DNA of 8,003 nucleotides from JAIBAI01 sp044238875 (GTDB taxonomy: Bacteria; Bacteroidota; Bacteroidia; M30B66): assembly GCA_044238875.1 (NCBI GenBank), contig JBIICM010000113.1:1-8003 (forward strand), read 5' to 3'. Positions 1-5,710 of the stretch are shown piece by piece. Both the position numbers and the translations under genes were made by a program. Under the pieces are notes generated by a model that searched no databases, was not told the DNA's origin, and saw nothing but the letters and a program-made list of their open reading frames with translations. Each line of letters opens with the position of its first letter. The stretch's first letter is position 1.

Positions 1-1
1 A

Positions 2-106
2 ACGATGTTTTTACTAGACGAAAAAAGAGAGATTTTACTGCGTCCAAACTCTGTGAAGCAGATGGATGCTTGGATAGATTGGTATTTAGTGCAAGGGAAT
101 AAGTAA
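2..106 (+). CDS. C-terminal fragment of an unrecognised protein, cut by the window edge
   Basis: An open frame enters from the left edge and ends at TAA 104-106, giving about 34 residues that finish ...DWYLVQGNK. I do not recognise the family. The fragment is rich in Lys, Asp and Trp and has no membrane segment or clear motif. An ATG at 5-7 could in principle start a 33-residue peptide, but the frame is open to the edge, so a truncated longer gene is more likely. It is followed at once by the insertion-sequence debris of 107-975, so the gene could be a neighbour of that debris or part of a mobile element. Coding status rests only on the open frame and plausible composition. Confidence 0.3.
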   Translation, partial: TMFLLDEKREILLRPNSVKQMDAWIDWYLVQGNK

Positions 107-209
107 GTAAAAAGAACCAACGAAACGCTAACAGCACCTACAAGAAATTGGCGGTTCAGTTCTCCGCAGACACATTTGTGGTTAATCAAAGTTTGGTGCC
201 CCTCATCAG

Positions 210-259
210 TGATTATTTCAGATGAACTGACCCACCATTTCACTGCAAACTGACCCACC
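210..259. mobile_element. IS21-family-like terminal repeat pair
   Basis: The 12-mer AACTGACCCACC occurs at 225-236 and again at 248-259, a spacing of 23 bp. A TG dinucleotide at 210-211 could be the element tip. IS21-family ends are known to begin with TG and to carry several short repeated transposase-binding sites spaced about two helical turns apart, and the GGGTCAGTTT-type sequence resembles Bacteroidota IS21 ends that I recall. No istA or istB gene is present, so this is a solo end. The family assignment is inference from architecture. Confidence 0.4.
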
Positions 260-373
260 TGATTTTAGGTTTATAGCTTGATGTGTTTTGGTGGTTGCTT
301 AACCTTGGCTCAATTGAGATGTGTACTACTCCCCATTCCTTAGACCAATTTTAAGTATTTCTTAGTTTGTTTA

Positions 374-446
374 TGATGTTAAAAAGAAGGGGTCTGGGGG
401 AGACTCATAACTCGTTATTTTGTTGAAAACATTTTCATGCCGCATT
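374..446 (-). mobile_element. IS3-type terminal remnant, copy A
   Basis: This segment begins TGATGTT, continues through GGGGTCTGGGGGAGACT and ends with GCCGC. It aligns with 552-618 over about 60 bp in the same orientation, with small indels. In copy B the same sequence lies just outside the stop codon of an IS3-type transposase, so both copies are read as the transposase-proximal terminus of related elements, with a TG tip. Similarity stops near 446, and no transposase codons are recognisable inward of this copy. It is probably the remains of an older insertion. Confidence 0.4.
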
Positions 447-551
447 AAGGTACATATGATCCGGTCTTTTTCGATCAATTCCCTGATGAGTCCTTCTGTT
501 GTATTTTGCGCTGGTCGACTTGCACTGGACTGTTTATTGAACAAATATAAT

Positions 552-618
552 TGATGGTTCAGAAAGAGGGGTCTAGGGAGACTTAAAACTTTGCGTTTTT
601 GTTGATAACTTATGCCGC
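552..618 (-). mobile_element. IS3-type terminal remnant, copy B
   Basis: This segment starts TGATGGTT, contains GGGGTCTAGGGAGACT and runs into the last codons of the transposase fragment (stop at 610-612). It is the second direct copy of the sequence at 374-446. Position relative to the transposase stop, a TG tip and terminal G-richness fit the right end of an IS3-family element. The matching opposite inverted repeat is not visible in the window, so the element is truncated. Confidence 0.45.
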
Positions 619-705
619 TGCGCTATAGATGAGTATTGGCGGGTAATTGCCGATGGAGATATTTGGGCGTTTTTCATTGTAGTAGTGAATAAAGTTCCTG
701 CATAG
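610..705 (-). pseudogene. IS3-family transposase, C-terminal fragment (truncated)
   Basis: The minus-strand frame reads NFIHYYNEKRPNISIGNYPP and, shortly after, a stop (TAA on the minus strand, 610-612). Tyr-Tyr-Asn-x-x-Arg-Pro followed by a Gly and Pro-rich turn is the usual end of the IS3-family DDE integrase domain (rve_3). Only about 30 residues survive: the catalytic Asp-Asp-Glu positions and the upstream helix-turn-helix frame are gone. The recognisable reading ends near 705, where the IS21-type repeat block begins, suggesting that a later insertion cut the gene. It cannot encode a functional transposase. Confidence 0.6.
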
Positions 706-750
706 TGTGAAAAGTGGAAATTCCGCTTAAACTGACGGCCTAATTCCGCT
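706..750. mobile_element. Second IS21-family-like terminal repeat pair
   Basis: AATTCCGCT occurs at 719-727 and 742-750, again exactly 23 bp apart, with AAACTGAC between them. The block begins TGTGAAAAGTGG at 706, a plausible TG tip, exactly where the IS3 transposase fragment ends. The 23-bp period matches the repeat pair at 225-259, but the repeat sequence differs, so a different IS21-like element is likely. No transposase or ATPase gene is attached. The architecture is seen in the sequence; the family name is inference. Confidence 0.4.
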
Positions 751-830
751 CCAATCCATCAGCGCCAATTTGAGGGCAAGGATTATCCGGGCACCAGAGC
801 CGAATGGGTCTTTTAGCGAAAAAAAATTCC

Positions 831-872
831 TAAACGCTATACCCTTTTACTGTGGCGGGTTATAGCGATTTA
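831..872. repeat. Imperfect inverted repeat (hairpin)
   Basis: Arms TAAACGCTATACCC (831-844) and its near-complement (857-872) pair with two single-base bulges around a 12-nt loop. There is no T-run after either arm, so it is not a typical intrinsic terminator. It may be part of the decayed mobile sequence or a structured element downstream of the T9SS gene. Confidence 0.35.
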
Positions 873-975
873 CTGCACACTTGGCCTGATTTTCTGTTTT
901 AGGCGGATCTCTACATTTAGTAAACGCCTATTCTGCATAGAAGCTGTTAAATGTTTACTCCCTTTTCTGTAATGC

Positions 976-2595
976 TCATTGAATTAAAAGACGGCCTGAA
1001 AACCGGGTTCCGATTTTGTAATAATAAATACCCGGAGAAAGGTTCGGCAGTGCAACTGATGTTTGCTCATTTTTAACAATTTGCTGCGTGAACAGGCACT
1101 TGCCGTTTACATCAAAAATATTGAGTGTTCCGGTTCCCGAAAAACGGCTAAGGTTTATAATTCCATTATTTACCGGATTGGGATAAATTCTGAGCTGCTG
1201 ATTACCACCTTCAACCTCATCGGCAGAAAGGTATTCAAACTGTGCATTGGCTATACACCCTTTTTCATCGGTTACCTTTACTGTATATGAACCGATTGCA
1301 GTAGGGTAAAGAATAGCGGATTCTTCCCCTGTATTCCAACTGATAACATAGCTGCCGGTGCCACCGCTGATAACGGCTCTGAGGTACGCATTGCTTTCTT
1401 CAACAAGTGTTATGTAAACCTGAAGTGAATCGGGCTCGTTTAACTTGAAATTTTTTATAACACTGCAACCTGCCTGGTCGGTTATTTTAACTTCGTAATT
1501 ACCGGCAGAAAGTTGCTTGGCAGCAGCAGCAGTATCACCATTGCTCCATACGTATGAAATTGGTTCATAACCGGTTACTGTAAGCTCAATAACCCCGTTC
1601 GTATCACCTGCACATTGCGGGTTTTTTAATAAGGCATTCACCTCCGGTCCCGCGCCAAAGGCCATACTCATGCCCTGATAACCGCCTGAGTTAAATTCAT
1701 AACCATATCTGAAATGAGAGACCTTTGAAGCACTCATTCTGAATTCGGAATGTTCGGCGTTTGAAAGATTGAGATCTATTGCATAGATATTTCTGCTGCC
1801 AGCAGGGAATTCAGTTGAAAAACCTTCCGGAGCGGCACCGGGCTGCACCGGCGATGAATAGCGCTTTTCTGCGCTGAACCCGGGGTTTGATTTTATGTTA
1901 ATTCCTGTAAAATTCGTTGAGTTCAGACTCCAGCCTTCAGATTCTTCATTCAGAATCTCGAATGAAAGCCATTCAAACTGAACGTTCCCATCATTGTAAA
2001 GTGTTTCGAGGCTCTCAACTGTAATATTTGTGGGGAAAGCGCCGCTGATTTTATTCGATCTTGAGCCTTCAATGTTTTGATCAGCGAAGATTCTTATGTC
2101 ATAGAGAAAACCGGCCCATCCTCCGATTCTGTCTGTTGATCCCAAAGGTAAAAAAGGAGAATTCAATGTTTTTTCAATGTTGAAACCATTTTCGGCCCCG
2201 TTAGGATCACTGCCAATGTGCTGAAGCCTGACCCACAAATTACGGTTTCCGCAATCGCGCACCGGAAAATAAACTCCGCGTTTAAAAAGCGGATGTTCGG
2301 GATCAGCATTAGTAAAATTAAAATCAGAAAGATTGGTTCCTGAAGCGGTCAGTTGCGTTCCCGGATTGAAAGAACTATCTGCCGATGTAAAAAATTCTGT
2401 TCCATAAAAATTGAATACCTGTGCATTGATCGCATGAGCAAATAGCACGAATGAAAAAATGCAATAAAAAAGGCGAAATGGATTTGTTTTCAATGATTTT
2501 AGGAAAGTTTGAGTGATATGCAAGTCCTTGGCAAAGATAATCATATAAGAATAAGTGAGTTGAAAGATTTCTGCATAACGAAGTGGTTGAGCCAT
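976..2595 (-). CDS. Secreted T9SS cargo protein with SprB-like repeats and C-terminal sorting domain
   Basis: This is a large exported protein of unknown function. In order it has a signal peptide ending ...FVLFAHAINA|Q (residue 58), an unrecognised region of about 260 residues rich in Asn, Gly and aromatics, and two Ig-like SprB-type repeats (about 325-390 and 390-456). The repeats are of the kind in which a conserved Cys, Asp-x-x-Gly, a Trp-Ser/Asn-x-Gly and a final Thr-Asp-x-x-Gly-Cys recur. The end is a type A sorting domain (469-539, beginning RIYPNPVNNG and ending with GRLLIQ). Sorting domains of this type send the protein through the outer membrane by type IX secretion, after which it is released or attached to the surface. 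The start is uncertain: ATG 2595 leaves an unusually long 58-residue leader, ATG 2544 gives 41, and TTG 2493 gives a textbook 24-residue signal. A promoter-like box at 2532-2539 favours TTG 2493. The coordinates give the longest form. The gene stands alone beside the IS remnants. Confidence 0.85.
   Translation of the reverse strand: MAQPLRYAEIFQLTYSYMIIFAKDLHITQTFLKSLKTNPFRLFYCIFSFVLFAHAINAQVFNFYGTEFFTSADSSFNPGTQLTASGTNLSDFNFTNADPEHPLFKRGVYFPVRDCGNRNLWVRLQHIGSDPNGAENGFNIEKTLNSPFLPLGSTDRIGGWAGFLYDIRIFADQNIEGSRSNKISGAFPTNITVESLETLYNDGNVQFEWLSFEILNEESEGWSLNSTNFTGINIKSNPGFSAEKRYSSPVQPGAAPEGFSTEFPAGSRNIYAIDLNLSNAEHSEFRMSASKVSHFRYGYEFNSGGYQGMSMAFGAGPEVNALLKNPQCAGDTNGVIELTVTGYEPISYVWSNGDTAAAAKQLSAGNYEVKITDQAGCSVIKNFKLNEPDSLQVYITLVEESNAYLRAVISGGTGSYVISWNTGEESAILYPTAIGSYTVKVTDEKGCIANAQFEYLSADEVEGGNQQLRIYPNPVNNGIINLSRFSGTGTLNIFDVNGKCLFTQQIVKNEQTSVALPNLSPGIYYYKIGTRFSGRLLIQ
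2532..2539 (-). promoter_or_regulatory. Candidate -7 box inside the 5' part of the T9SS cargo ORF
   Basis: On the minus strand this reads TATCTTTG, a perfect match to the Bacteroidota TAnnTTTG -7 box. The -33 partner is weak (TTTC 22 bp upstream). If used, transcription would start near 2525, downstream of both ATG candidates (2595 and 2544) and about 30 nt before TTG 2493. The box may be coincidental in AT-rich DNA. Confidence 0.3.
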
Positions 2596-2651
2596 CAGAT
2601 TCGATACATGAATATTCCGGAACCCATTGAGACGCTATTTACGGTGTAAAA

Positions 2652-2801
2652 ATGAAGGTGCAGCATCGCAACGAAAATCATCTTAATTTTACCAAAGGTT
2701 TTAAGCTGTATCAAACATCCACTATGCGTGTTAACTCAAAAAAGCCAAAGAGCATGGCTGCAAAGAATGCAGAGCGGCAAGAAAAACTATGGGAAACATA
2801 A
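2652..2801 (+). CDS. Possible 49-residue protein upstream of the DUF4296 gene
   Basis: An open frame runs from ATG 2652 to TAA 2799-2801 and ends 8 nt before the DUF4296 start, in the same direction. The predicted peptide is hydrophilic and strongly basic, with a Lys-rich centre (NSKKPKSMAAKNAERQEKLW) and no membrane segment. A shorter version could start at ATG 2724 (25 residues). I recognise no family. The spacing would suit translational coupling or a leader peptide, but the segment could equally be untranslated leader. Confidence 0.2.
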   Translation: MKVQHRNENHLNFTKGFKLYQTSTMRVNSKKPKSMAAKNAERQEKLWET

Positions 2802-2809
2802 AATAAACC

Positions 2810-3148
2810 ATGAATTACCGGCTAATAACTTTACTACTGTTCCTATTGGCATGCAAACCATCAGAGCCGGAAATTCCGGAGGGTATTGCCGGGGATACAG
2901 TAATGCGCGACTTGCTGATTGATTTCAGCCTCGCTGAGGCAGCCTCCAACATAAACAGCGCAGCGGGCAAATTGCCTCCCTTCAGGCCTGAACTTTTTTT
3001 TGAAGCGGCTTTGAAGCAGAAGGGAATCGACCGTGAACGGTTCATCACCAGCCTTGAATTTTACAGGAAGAATCCGGCCTTACTCGAAAAAATTTACGAT
3101 GATGCAATCGCCGAACTGGCGCGTAAACAAATCGGGGGAGAAAAATAG
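2810..3148 (+). CDS. DUF4296 lipoprotein
   Basis: This is a 112-residue predicted lipoprotein. The N-terminus has one charged residue (Arg4), a hydrophobic stretch and a lipobox LLAC with the modified Cys at 15, so it should be anchored in the inner or outer membrane facing the periplasm. The mature part matches the pattern of DUF4296, a Bacteroidota family: an IPEG turn, then MRDLLIDFSLAEAA (about 32-45), a middle helix, and a C-terminal stretch with Gly-Ile-Asp-Arg-Glu-x-Phe-x-x-Ser-Leu-x-x-Tyr followed by a helix ending in LLEKIYDDAIAEL. The function of the family is unknown. The start is fixed by the lipobox position. It ends only 7 bp from the stop of the convergent DUF3078 gene, with no room for a separate terminator. 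Confidence 0.85.
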   Translation: MNYRLITLLLFLLACKPSEPEIPEGIAGDTVMRDLLIDFSLAEAASNINSAAGKLPPFRPELFFEAALKQKGIDRERFITSLEFYRKNPALLEKIYDDAIAELARKQIGGEK

Positions 3149-3155
3149 CGCAGAC

Positions 3156-4115
3156 TCAGAACTTGAACGAGAGGCCTACACCAAGTACTTCTTTGAATTG
3201 CGTTCGCGGGCCTGTACCCATAACTTCCTGTCCGTTAACTACCCTTTTAACAGGTATTTTAACATCATGGTCATAAATCAGGTTCATAAATAAGCTGGTA
3301 GTAAGCCATTTATTCGCCTTTATAAGGATCAGACTTTCCCAGTTTACATCGATGTTTGCCCTTTGCTCTGGAATGGGATCAGTATAATTGTTGAACAGCT
3401 GTAGGTTCGAAACAACCTGAATGTTTTTGGCGATGTCTTTCTGTATGCGGGCCCTTAGATAAGCACCAAATTCCAGCCGCATCTTTTTTCCCTGTTCAAT
3501 CATTACACCGTTGGTATCAAATACTGCAGGAGTTACGCCAAACTGACCGGCATCAGCCAATAGCTGGTTAGTAACAAAAGTTGCCCTTCCGGTGGCAGGG
3601 GAGAGAAAAACCGAGAACCAGTCGTTGGGTTTATAGTCCATACCGATGGCCAGTGAAAGGAAACCAGGGGCCATAAAATCAGAAATCACTACCGAATCGT
3701 TAGGGAAATTAAATCCCGGTGCAAACTGTGTCCTGAAATTCATCATGCCGGCATAGTAAAAGTTTCCCTTGGCTTTTTTTCCGAATTTAGAATTGAGTTC
3801 GATTTTATCTTCGTTTTTACGGATAGACTGGGTAGAGGTGGTAATCAGACCATAACCCGCATCTACCACCGATTCGAAGTAGGTGCCGTCAGAACGGTAT
3901 TTCAGGAACAGATTGGTTAACGCCGTGGCTGAAAGGGCTGATTCACCGCCGGCAGCCCAGTTGCTCAGCGAAACCTGATTGAGATTCAGTGTAAAGAATC
4001 CTCCCTTTTTCCAGCCCCTGACACTGGTGTCTTCCTCAATTTTGATCTGGGCAGTTAGGGGATAAATAAATGCAAGGCCGCAGCAAAATGCAGCAGTTAA
4101 AAATTGTTTGATCAT
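3156..4115 (-). CDS. DUF3078 family outer-membrane protein
   Basis: This 319-residue exported protein has a signal peptide with likely cleavage LTA|Q at 22/23. Just after it lies the DUF3078 signature: GW followed by a Gly-Gly and NQVSLSNWAAGGESALS (46-62), then alternating amphipathic strands with many aromatic and Asn/Gly turns (for example FYYAGMMNFRTQFAPGFNFP). The chain ends in GLSFKF, with a terminal Phe, as is usual for outer-membrane beta-barrels recognised by the BAM complex. A barrel in the outer membrane is therefore inferred; no substrate or activity is established for the family as far as I know. It starts 8 bp after mscL on the same strand, with no promoter box between them, so it is probably transcribed from the mscL promoter. 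Confidence 0.85.
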   Translation of the reverse strand: MIKQFLTAAFCCGLAFIYPLTAQIKIEEDTSVRGWKKGGFFTLNLNQVSLSNWAAGGESALSATALTNLFLKYRSDGTYFESVVDAGYGLITTSTQSIRKNEDKIELNSKFGKKAKGNFYYAGMMNFRTQFAPGFNFPNDSVVISDFMAPGFLSLAIGMDYKPNDWFSVFLSPATGRATFVTNQLLADAGQFGVTPAVFDTNGVMIEQGKKMRLEFGAYLRARIQKDIAKNIQVVSNLQLFNNYTDPIPEQRANIDVNWESLILIKANKWLTTSLFMNLIYDHDVKIPVKRVVNGQEVMGTGPRTQFKEVLGVGLSFKF

Positions 4116-4123
4116 CGGAATGA

Positions 4124-4501
4124 TTATTTTTTCTCTTTCAACAAATCGCGGATCTGGGTCAGTAAAACTTCCTCATTGGTAGGTGGGGGAGGGGCTCCGG
4201 CCACCGATCTCTTCTGAACCGCATTGATAAATTTAATGAGCAGAAAAATTACAAATGCAATCATCAGAAACCCGATAACCGATGAAAGAAAACTACCATA
4301 TTTCACCGTACCCCACTTGAGTTCCCCAATATTGCTTAAAGAGGCTGCATCCAACAATGGTTTTAGTAAAAGCGGTGTAATTACATCGTCAACCAGCGAA
4401 GAAATGATTTTGCCGAAGGCGCCGCCGATAATGACCCCTACGGCGAGATCAATTACGTTTCCGCGCATGGCAAATGTCTTAAACTCTGAAATTAGTCCCA
4501 T
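4124..4501 (-). CDS. mscL: Large-conductance mechanosensitive channel MscL
   Basis: The product is a homopentameric inner-membrane channel that opens under high membrane tension during hypo-osmotic shock and releases solutes. At 125 residues it is close to the usual length. The N-terminal amphipathic helix (SEFKTFAMRGNV, 5-16) and TM1 (about 16-44, with the Gly/Ala-rich pore-constriction face LAVGVIIGGAFGKIISSLVDD and a Pro at 43) match the E. coli protein closely. A short periplasmic loop follows (45-70), then TM2 (about 71-95) and a cytoplasmic part with a run of four prolines (104-107). The final helix, EEVLLTQIRDLLKEKK, corresponds to the C-terminal bundle. The periplasmic loop is shorter than in E. 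coli. The ATG is supported by the strong promoter about 20 nt upstream. Confidence 0.97.
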   Translation of the reverse strand: MGLISEFKTFAMRGNVIDLAVGVIIGGAFGKIISSLVDDVITPLLLKPLLDAASLSNIGELKWGTVKYGSFLSSVIGFLMIAFVIFLLIKFINAVQKRSVAGAPPPPTNEEVLLTQIRDLLKEKK

Positions 4502-4521
4502 GTTTTTGTTTTTGTTTAGAG

Positions 4522-4550
4522 CAAATATAGAAGAAGGAAATCAATTCAAA
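4522..4550 (-). promoter_or_regulatory. Bacteroidota-type promoter of mscL
   Basis: On the minus strand TTTG (4547-4550) is followed after 17 bp by TATATTTG (4522-4529). This is a perfect match to the phylum's TTTG / TAnnTTTG primary sigma-factor consensus at acceptable spacing. It lies in the 77-bp gap between the ABM gene and mscL and implies a leader of roughly 15 nt, rich in A (AAACAAAAACAAAAAC). It should drive mscL and the DUF3078 gene. Confidence 0.65.
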
Positions 4551-4578
4551 CCTGACCTTAATTTTTTATGCAATGATC

Positions 4579-4875
4579 TCAGACTTGCGCATATGCCACC
4601 TCGTAACTGGTAGCTTCCGGCCGCCTGTCGAATAAAATTTTGGTCTTTTCCCAGGTTGATTTGAAAAGGTCTGACTTGCGGTAATGCTCAAGTGCTTCTT
4701 CCGATTGCCAGTGACTGTATGTGGTTAAATGGCAGGGGTCTGCTTTATCTGCAAGCAGTTCAAGACGGGTACAGCCGGGGAAAGCCCTGATCAGATCACA
4801 GCTTGATTTAAAAATATGGAGAAAACTTTCGATGTTTTCCCGGCCGAAATGCATGCTAACGATTCTGATGATCAT
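4579..4875 (-). CDS. ABM-domain protein, putative quinol monooxygenase (YgiN-like)
   Basis: This is a small 98-residue protein of the antibiotic biosynthesis monooxygenase (ABM) family, a dimeric ferredoxin-like alpha/beta fold. Visible features are the first strand IIRIVSMHF, a helix (about 14-30), the turn PGCTRLELLAD (34-44), a strand with TTYSHWQSEEAL where the Trp precedes the second helix, and the typical helix HYRKSDLFKSTWEKTK. Relatives are cofactor-free oxygenases or quinone-handling enzymes such as YgiN, but many members are uncharacterised and the substrate cannot be read here. The gene overlaps the 3' end of the SAM-hydrolase-family gene by 20 bp in another frame, implying one transcript and probably coupled translation. 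The ATG at 4875 gives the conserved MIIRIV start. Confidence 0.85.
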   Translation of the reverse strand: MIIRIVSMHFGRENIESFLHIFKSSCDLIRAFPGCTRLELLADKADPCHLTTYSHWQSEEALEHYRKSDLFKSTWEKTKILFDRRPEATSYEVAYAQV

Positions 4876-5653
4876 AAAACTCGATACGAATTGAATCGTT
4901 CACCTTTAAACCAAGCAGTTTGGCTGCCGAAGCCCTGTTAAGAGCTATTTCAAGGTGACCGCTGTAATTGAAAATGGCTACGGGATCACCTTCTCCTACC
5001 TCATTATAGGATTGGTGAATTTTGTTCAGGTTGTATTTTGAATTCCGCAGTTCAATGATAAATGGCAAACCCTTTCCGATGTCATCAAAGTGCCGCTTTC
5101 TGATATTGGTCATCAGGTTACCATATGAGTCCTGATAAATTATGCTGCCCCTGAGCAGTTTGTCGCTGATGGTGGCTGAAGGCATCAGTAATTTCCTGAA
5201 GCCTTCGGTTTTCCCGCCTACAGCACTGAGCTTTTTGCCGGATGCCAGCTCGCAGGCCGGCGCTGCAAAAGACTGAAGCAGCGGAAATATAGCCGCTTTG
5301 GAGGAACCCTGCAGCTGAACTATTTCTTCAGCCGGGTCATCAAATACAAGAGAAAACATGCCGGTATCTGCACCAATGAAATACTGGTTGTGCATACGGA
5401 TGGCAACATGTCGGGTTTGTTCATCCTCAATGGCGCTCACGCTTACCACGTGCACTGTTCCATCGGGGAAATGGCTGTAAACATTGCGCAGGTTAAAGGC
5501 GGCCTTCATGATATCATACTTGGGGATTTCATGACTTATGTCAACAATATTCACATCAGGCAACATTTTAAGTATAGCGCCTTTTGCCGCAGCCACATAA
5601 TAATCTGTTAAACCCAGGTCAGTGGTTAATGTAATGATGGGCTTCTTGGTCAA
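4856..5653 (-). CDS. SAM hydrolase / SAM-dependent halogenase family protein (DUF62), divergent catalytic motifs
   Basis: This 265-residue protein belongs to the family of S-adenosyl-L-methionine hydroxide adenosyltransferases, which split SAM into adenosine and methionine, and fluorinases. Family marks are TTDLGLTDYYVAAAKG (10-25, with the SAM-ribose-binding Asp12), IVDISHEIP (36-44), FPDGTVHVV (62-70), YFIGADTG (91-98), and, in the C-terminal domain, IYQDSYGNLMTNI (172-184; Asp175 and Asn179) and SGHLEIAL...SAAKLLGL. Compared with the canonical VDPGVGTxRR block, this chain has VSVSAIEDEQTRH, and the canonical FHGRD His block appears to be shortened to LLQSFAAPACELASG. Position 97 is Thr where ADNG is usual. 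SAM binding looks retained; catalysis by the described Asp-Arg-His triad is doubtful, and such changes may be shared by a Bacteroidota subgroup. The gene is divergent from phoH and first in an operon with the ABM gene. Confidence 0.9.
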   Translation of the reverse strand: MTKKPIITLTTDLGLTDYYVAAAKGAILKMLPDVNIVDISHEIPKYDIMKAAFNLRNVYSHFPDGTVHVVSVSAIEDEQTRHVAIRMHNQYFIGADTGMFSLVFDDPAEEIVQLQGSSKAAIFPLLQSFAAPACELASGKKLSAVGGKTEGFRKLLMPSATISDKLLRGSIIYQDSYGNLMTNIRKRHFDDIGKGLPFIIELRNSKYNLNKIHQSYNEVGEGDPVAIFNYSGHLEIALNRASAAKLLGLKVNDSIRIEFYDHQNR

Positions 5654-5664
5654 GAAAAATCAGA

Positions 5665-5695
5665 TTGATAGAACGGCTCAAAATTCATTTATTTG
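5665..5695 (+). promoter_or_regulatory. Candidate phoH-purC-hldD promoter
   Basis: TTG (5665-5667), a 20-bp spacer and TTTATTTG (5688-5695) match the Bacteroidota TTG / TAnnTTTG consensus with one mismatch in the -7 box. The implied transcription start near 5702 leaves a leader of about 20 nt before TTG 5723. The -7 box runs into the left arm of the inverted repeat at 5691-5711. Confidence 0.45.
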
Positions 5696-5710
5696 CATAT
5701 CAATTGCAAA
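5679..5710 (-). promoter_or_regulatory. Candidate promoter of the SAM-hydrolase-family / ABM operon
   Basis: On the minus strand TTTG (5707-5710) is followed after 20 bp by GAATTTTG (5679-5686), one mismatch from TAnnTTTG. The implied leader before ATG 5653 is about 19 nt. The TTTG lies in the right arm of the ATTTGCA inverted repeat, so this promoter interleaves with the plus-strand one. Confidence 0.4.

Larger units (their letters stand above)
107..975. other. Gene-free stretch made of insertion-sequence remnants
   Basis: No intact gene is visible on either strand over about 870 bp. The stretch holds recognisable pieces, listed separately: IS21-type terminal repeats at 210-259 and 706-750, IS3-type termini at 374-446 and 552-618, a transposase C-terminus at 610-705, and a long imperfect hairpin at 831-872. 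I could not assign 107-209, 260-373, 447-551 or 751-830. Frequent stop codons and the lack of an intact transposase indicate that the elements are decayed rather than active. Confidence 0.6.

Noticed and set aside
900..930. Short inverted repeat TAGGCG/CGCCTA as terminator of the T9SS gene
   Set aside because: Only 6 bp pair, the loop is long and no T-run follows in the direction of transcription. A nearby AGTAAAC/GTTTACT pair (919-959) is equally weak.
1063..1290. Plus-strand 75-codon open frame at the 3' end of the T9SS gene
   Set aside because: It covers the antisense of the sorting domain, whose minus-strand reading is unambiguous.
4224..4613. Plus-strand 129-codon open frame over mscL
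   Set aside because: It is antisense to the clear mscL gene, has no family resemblance, and is explained by the codon pattern of the gene on the other strand.
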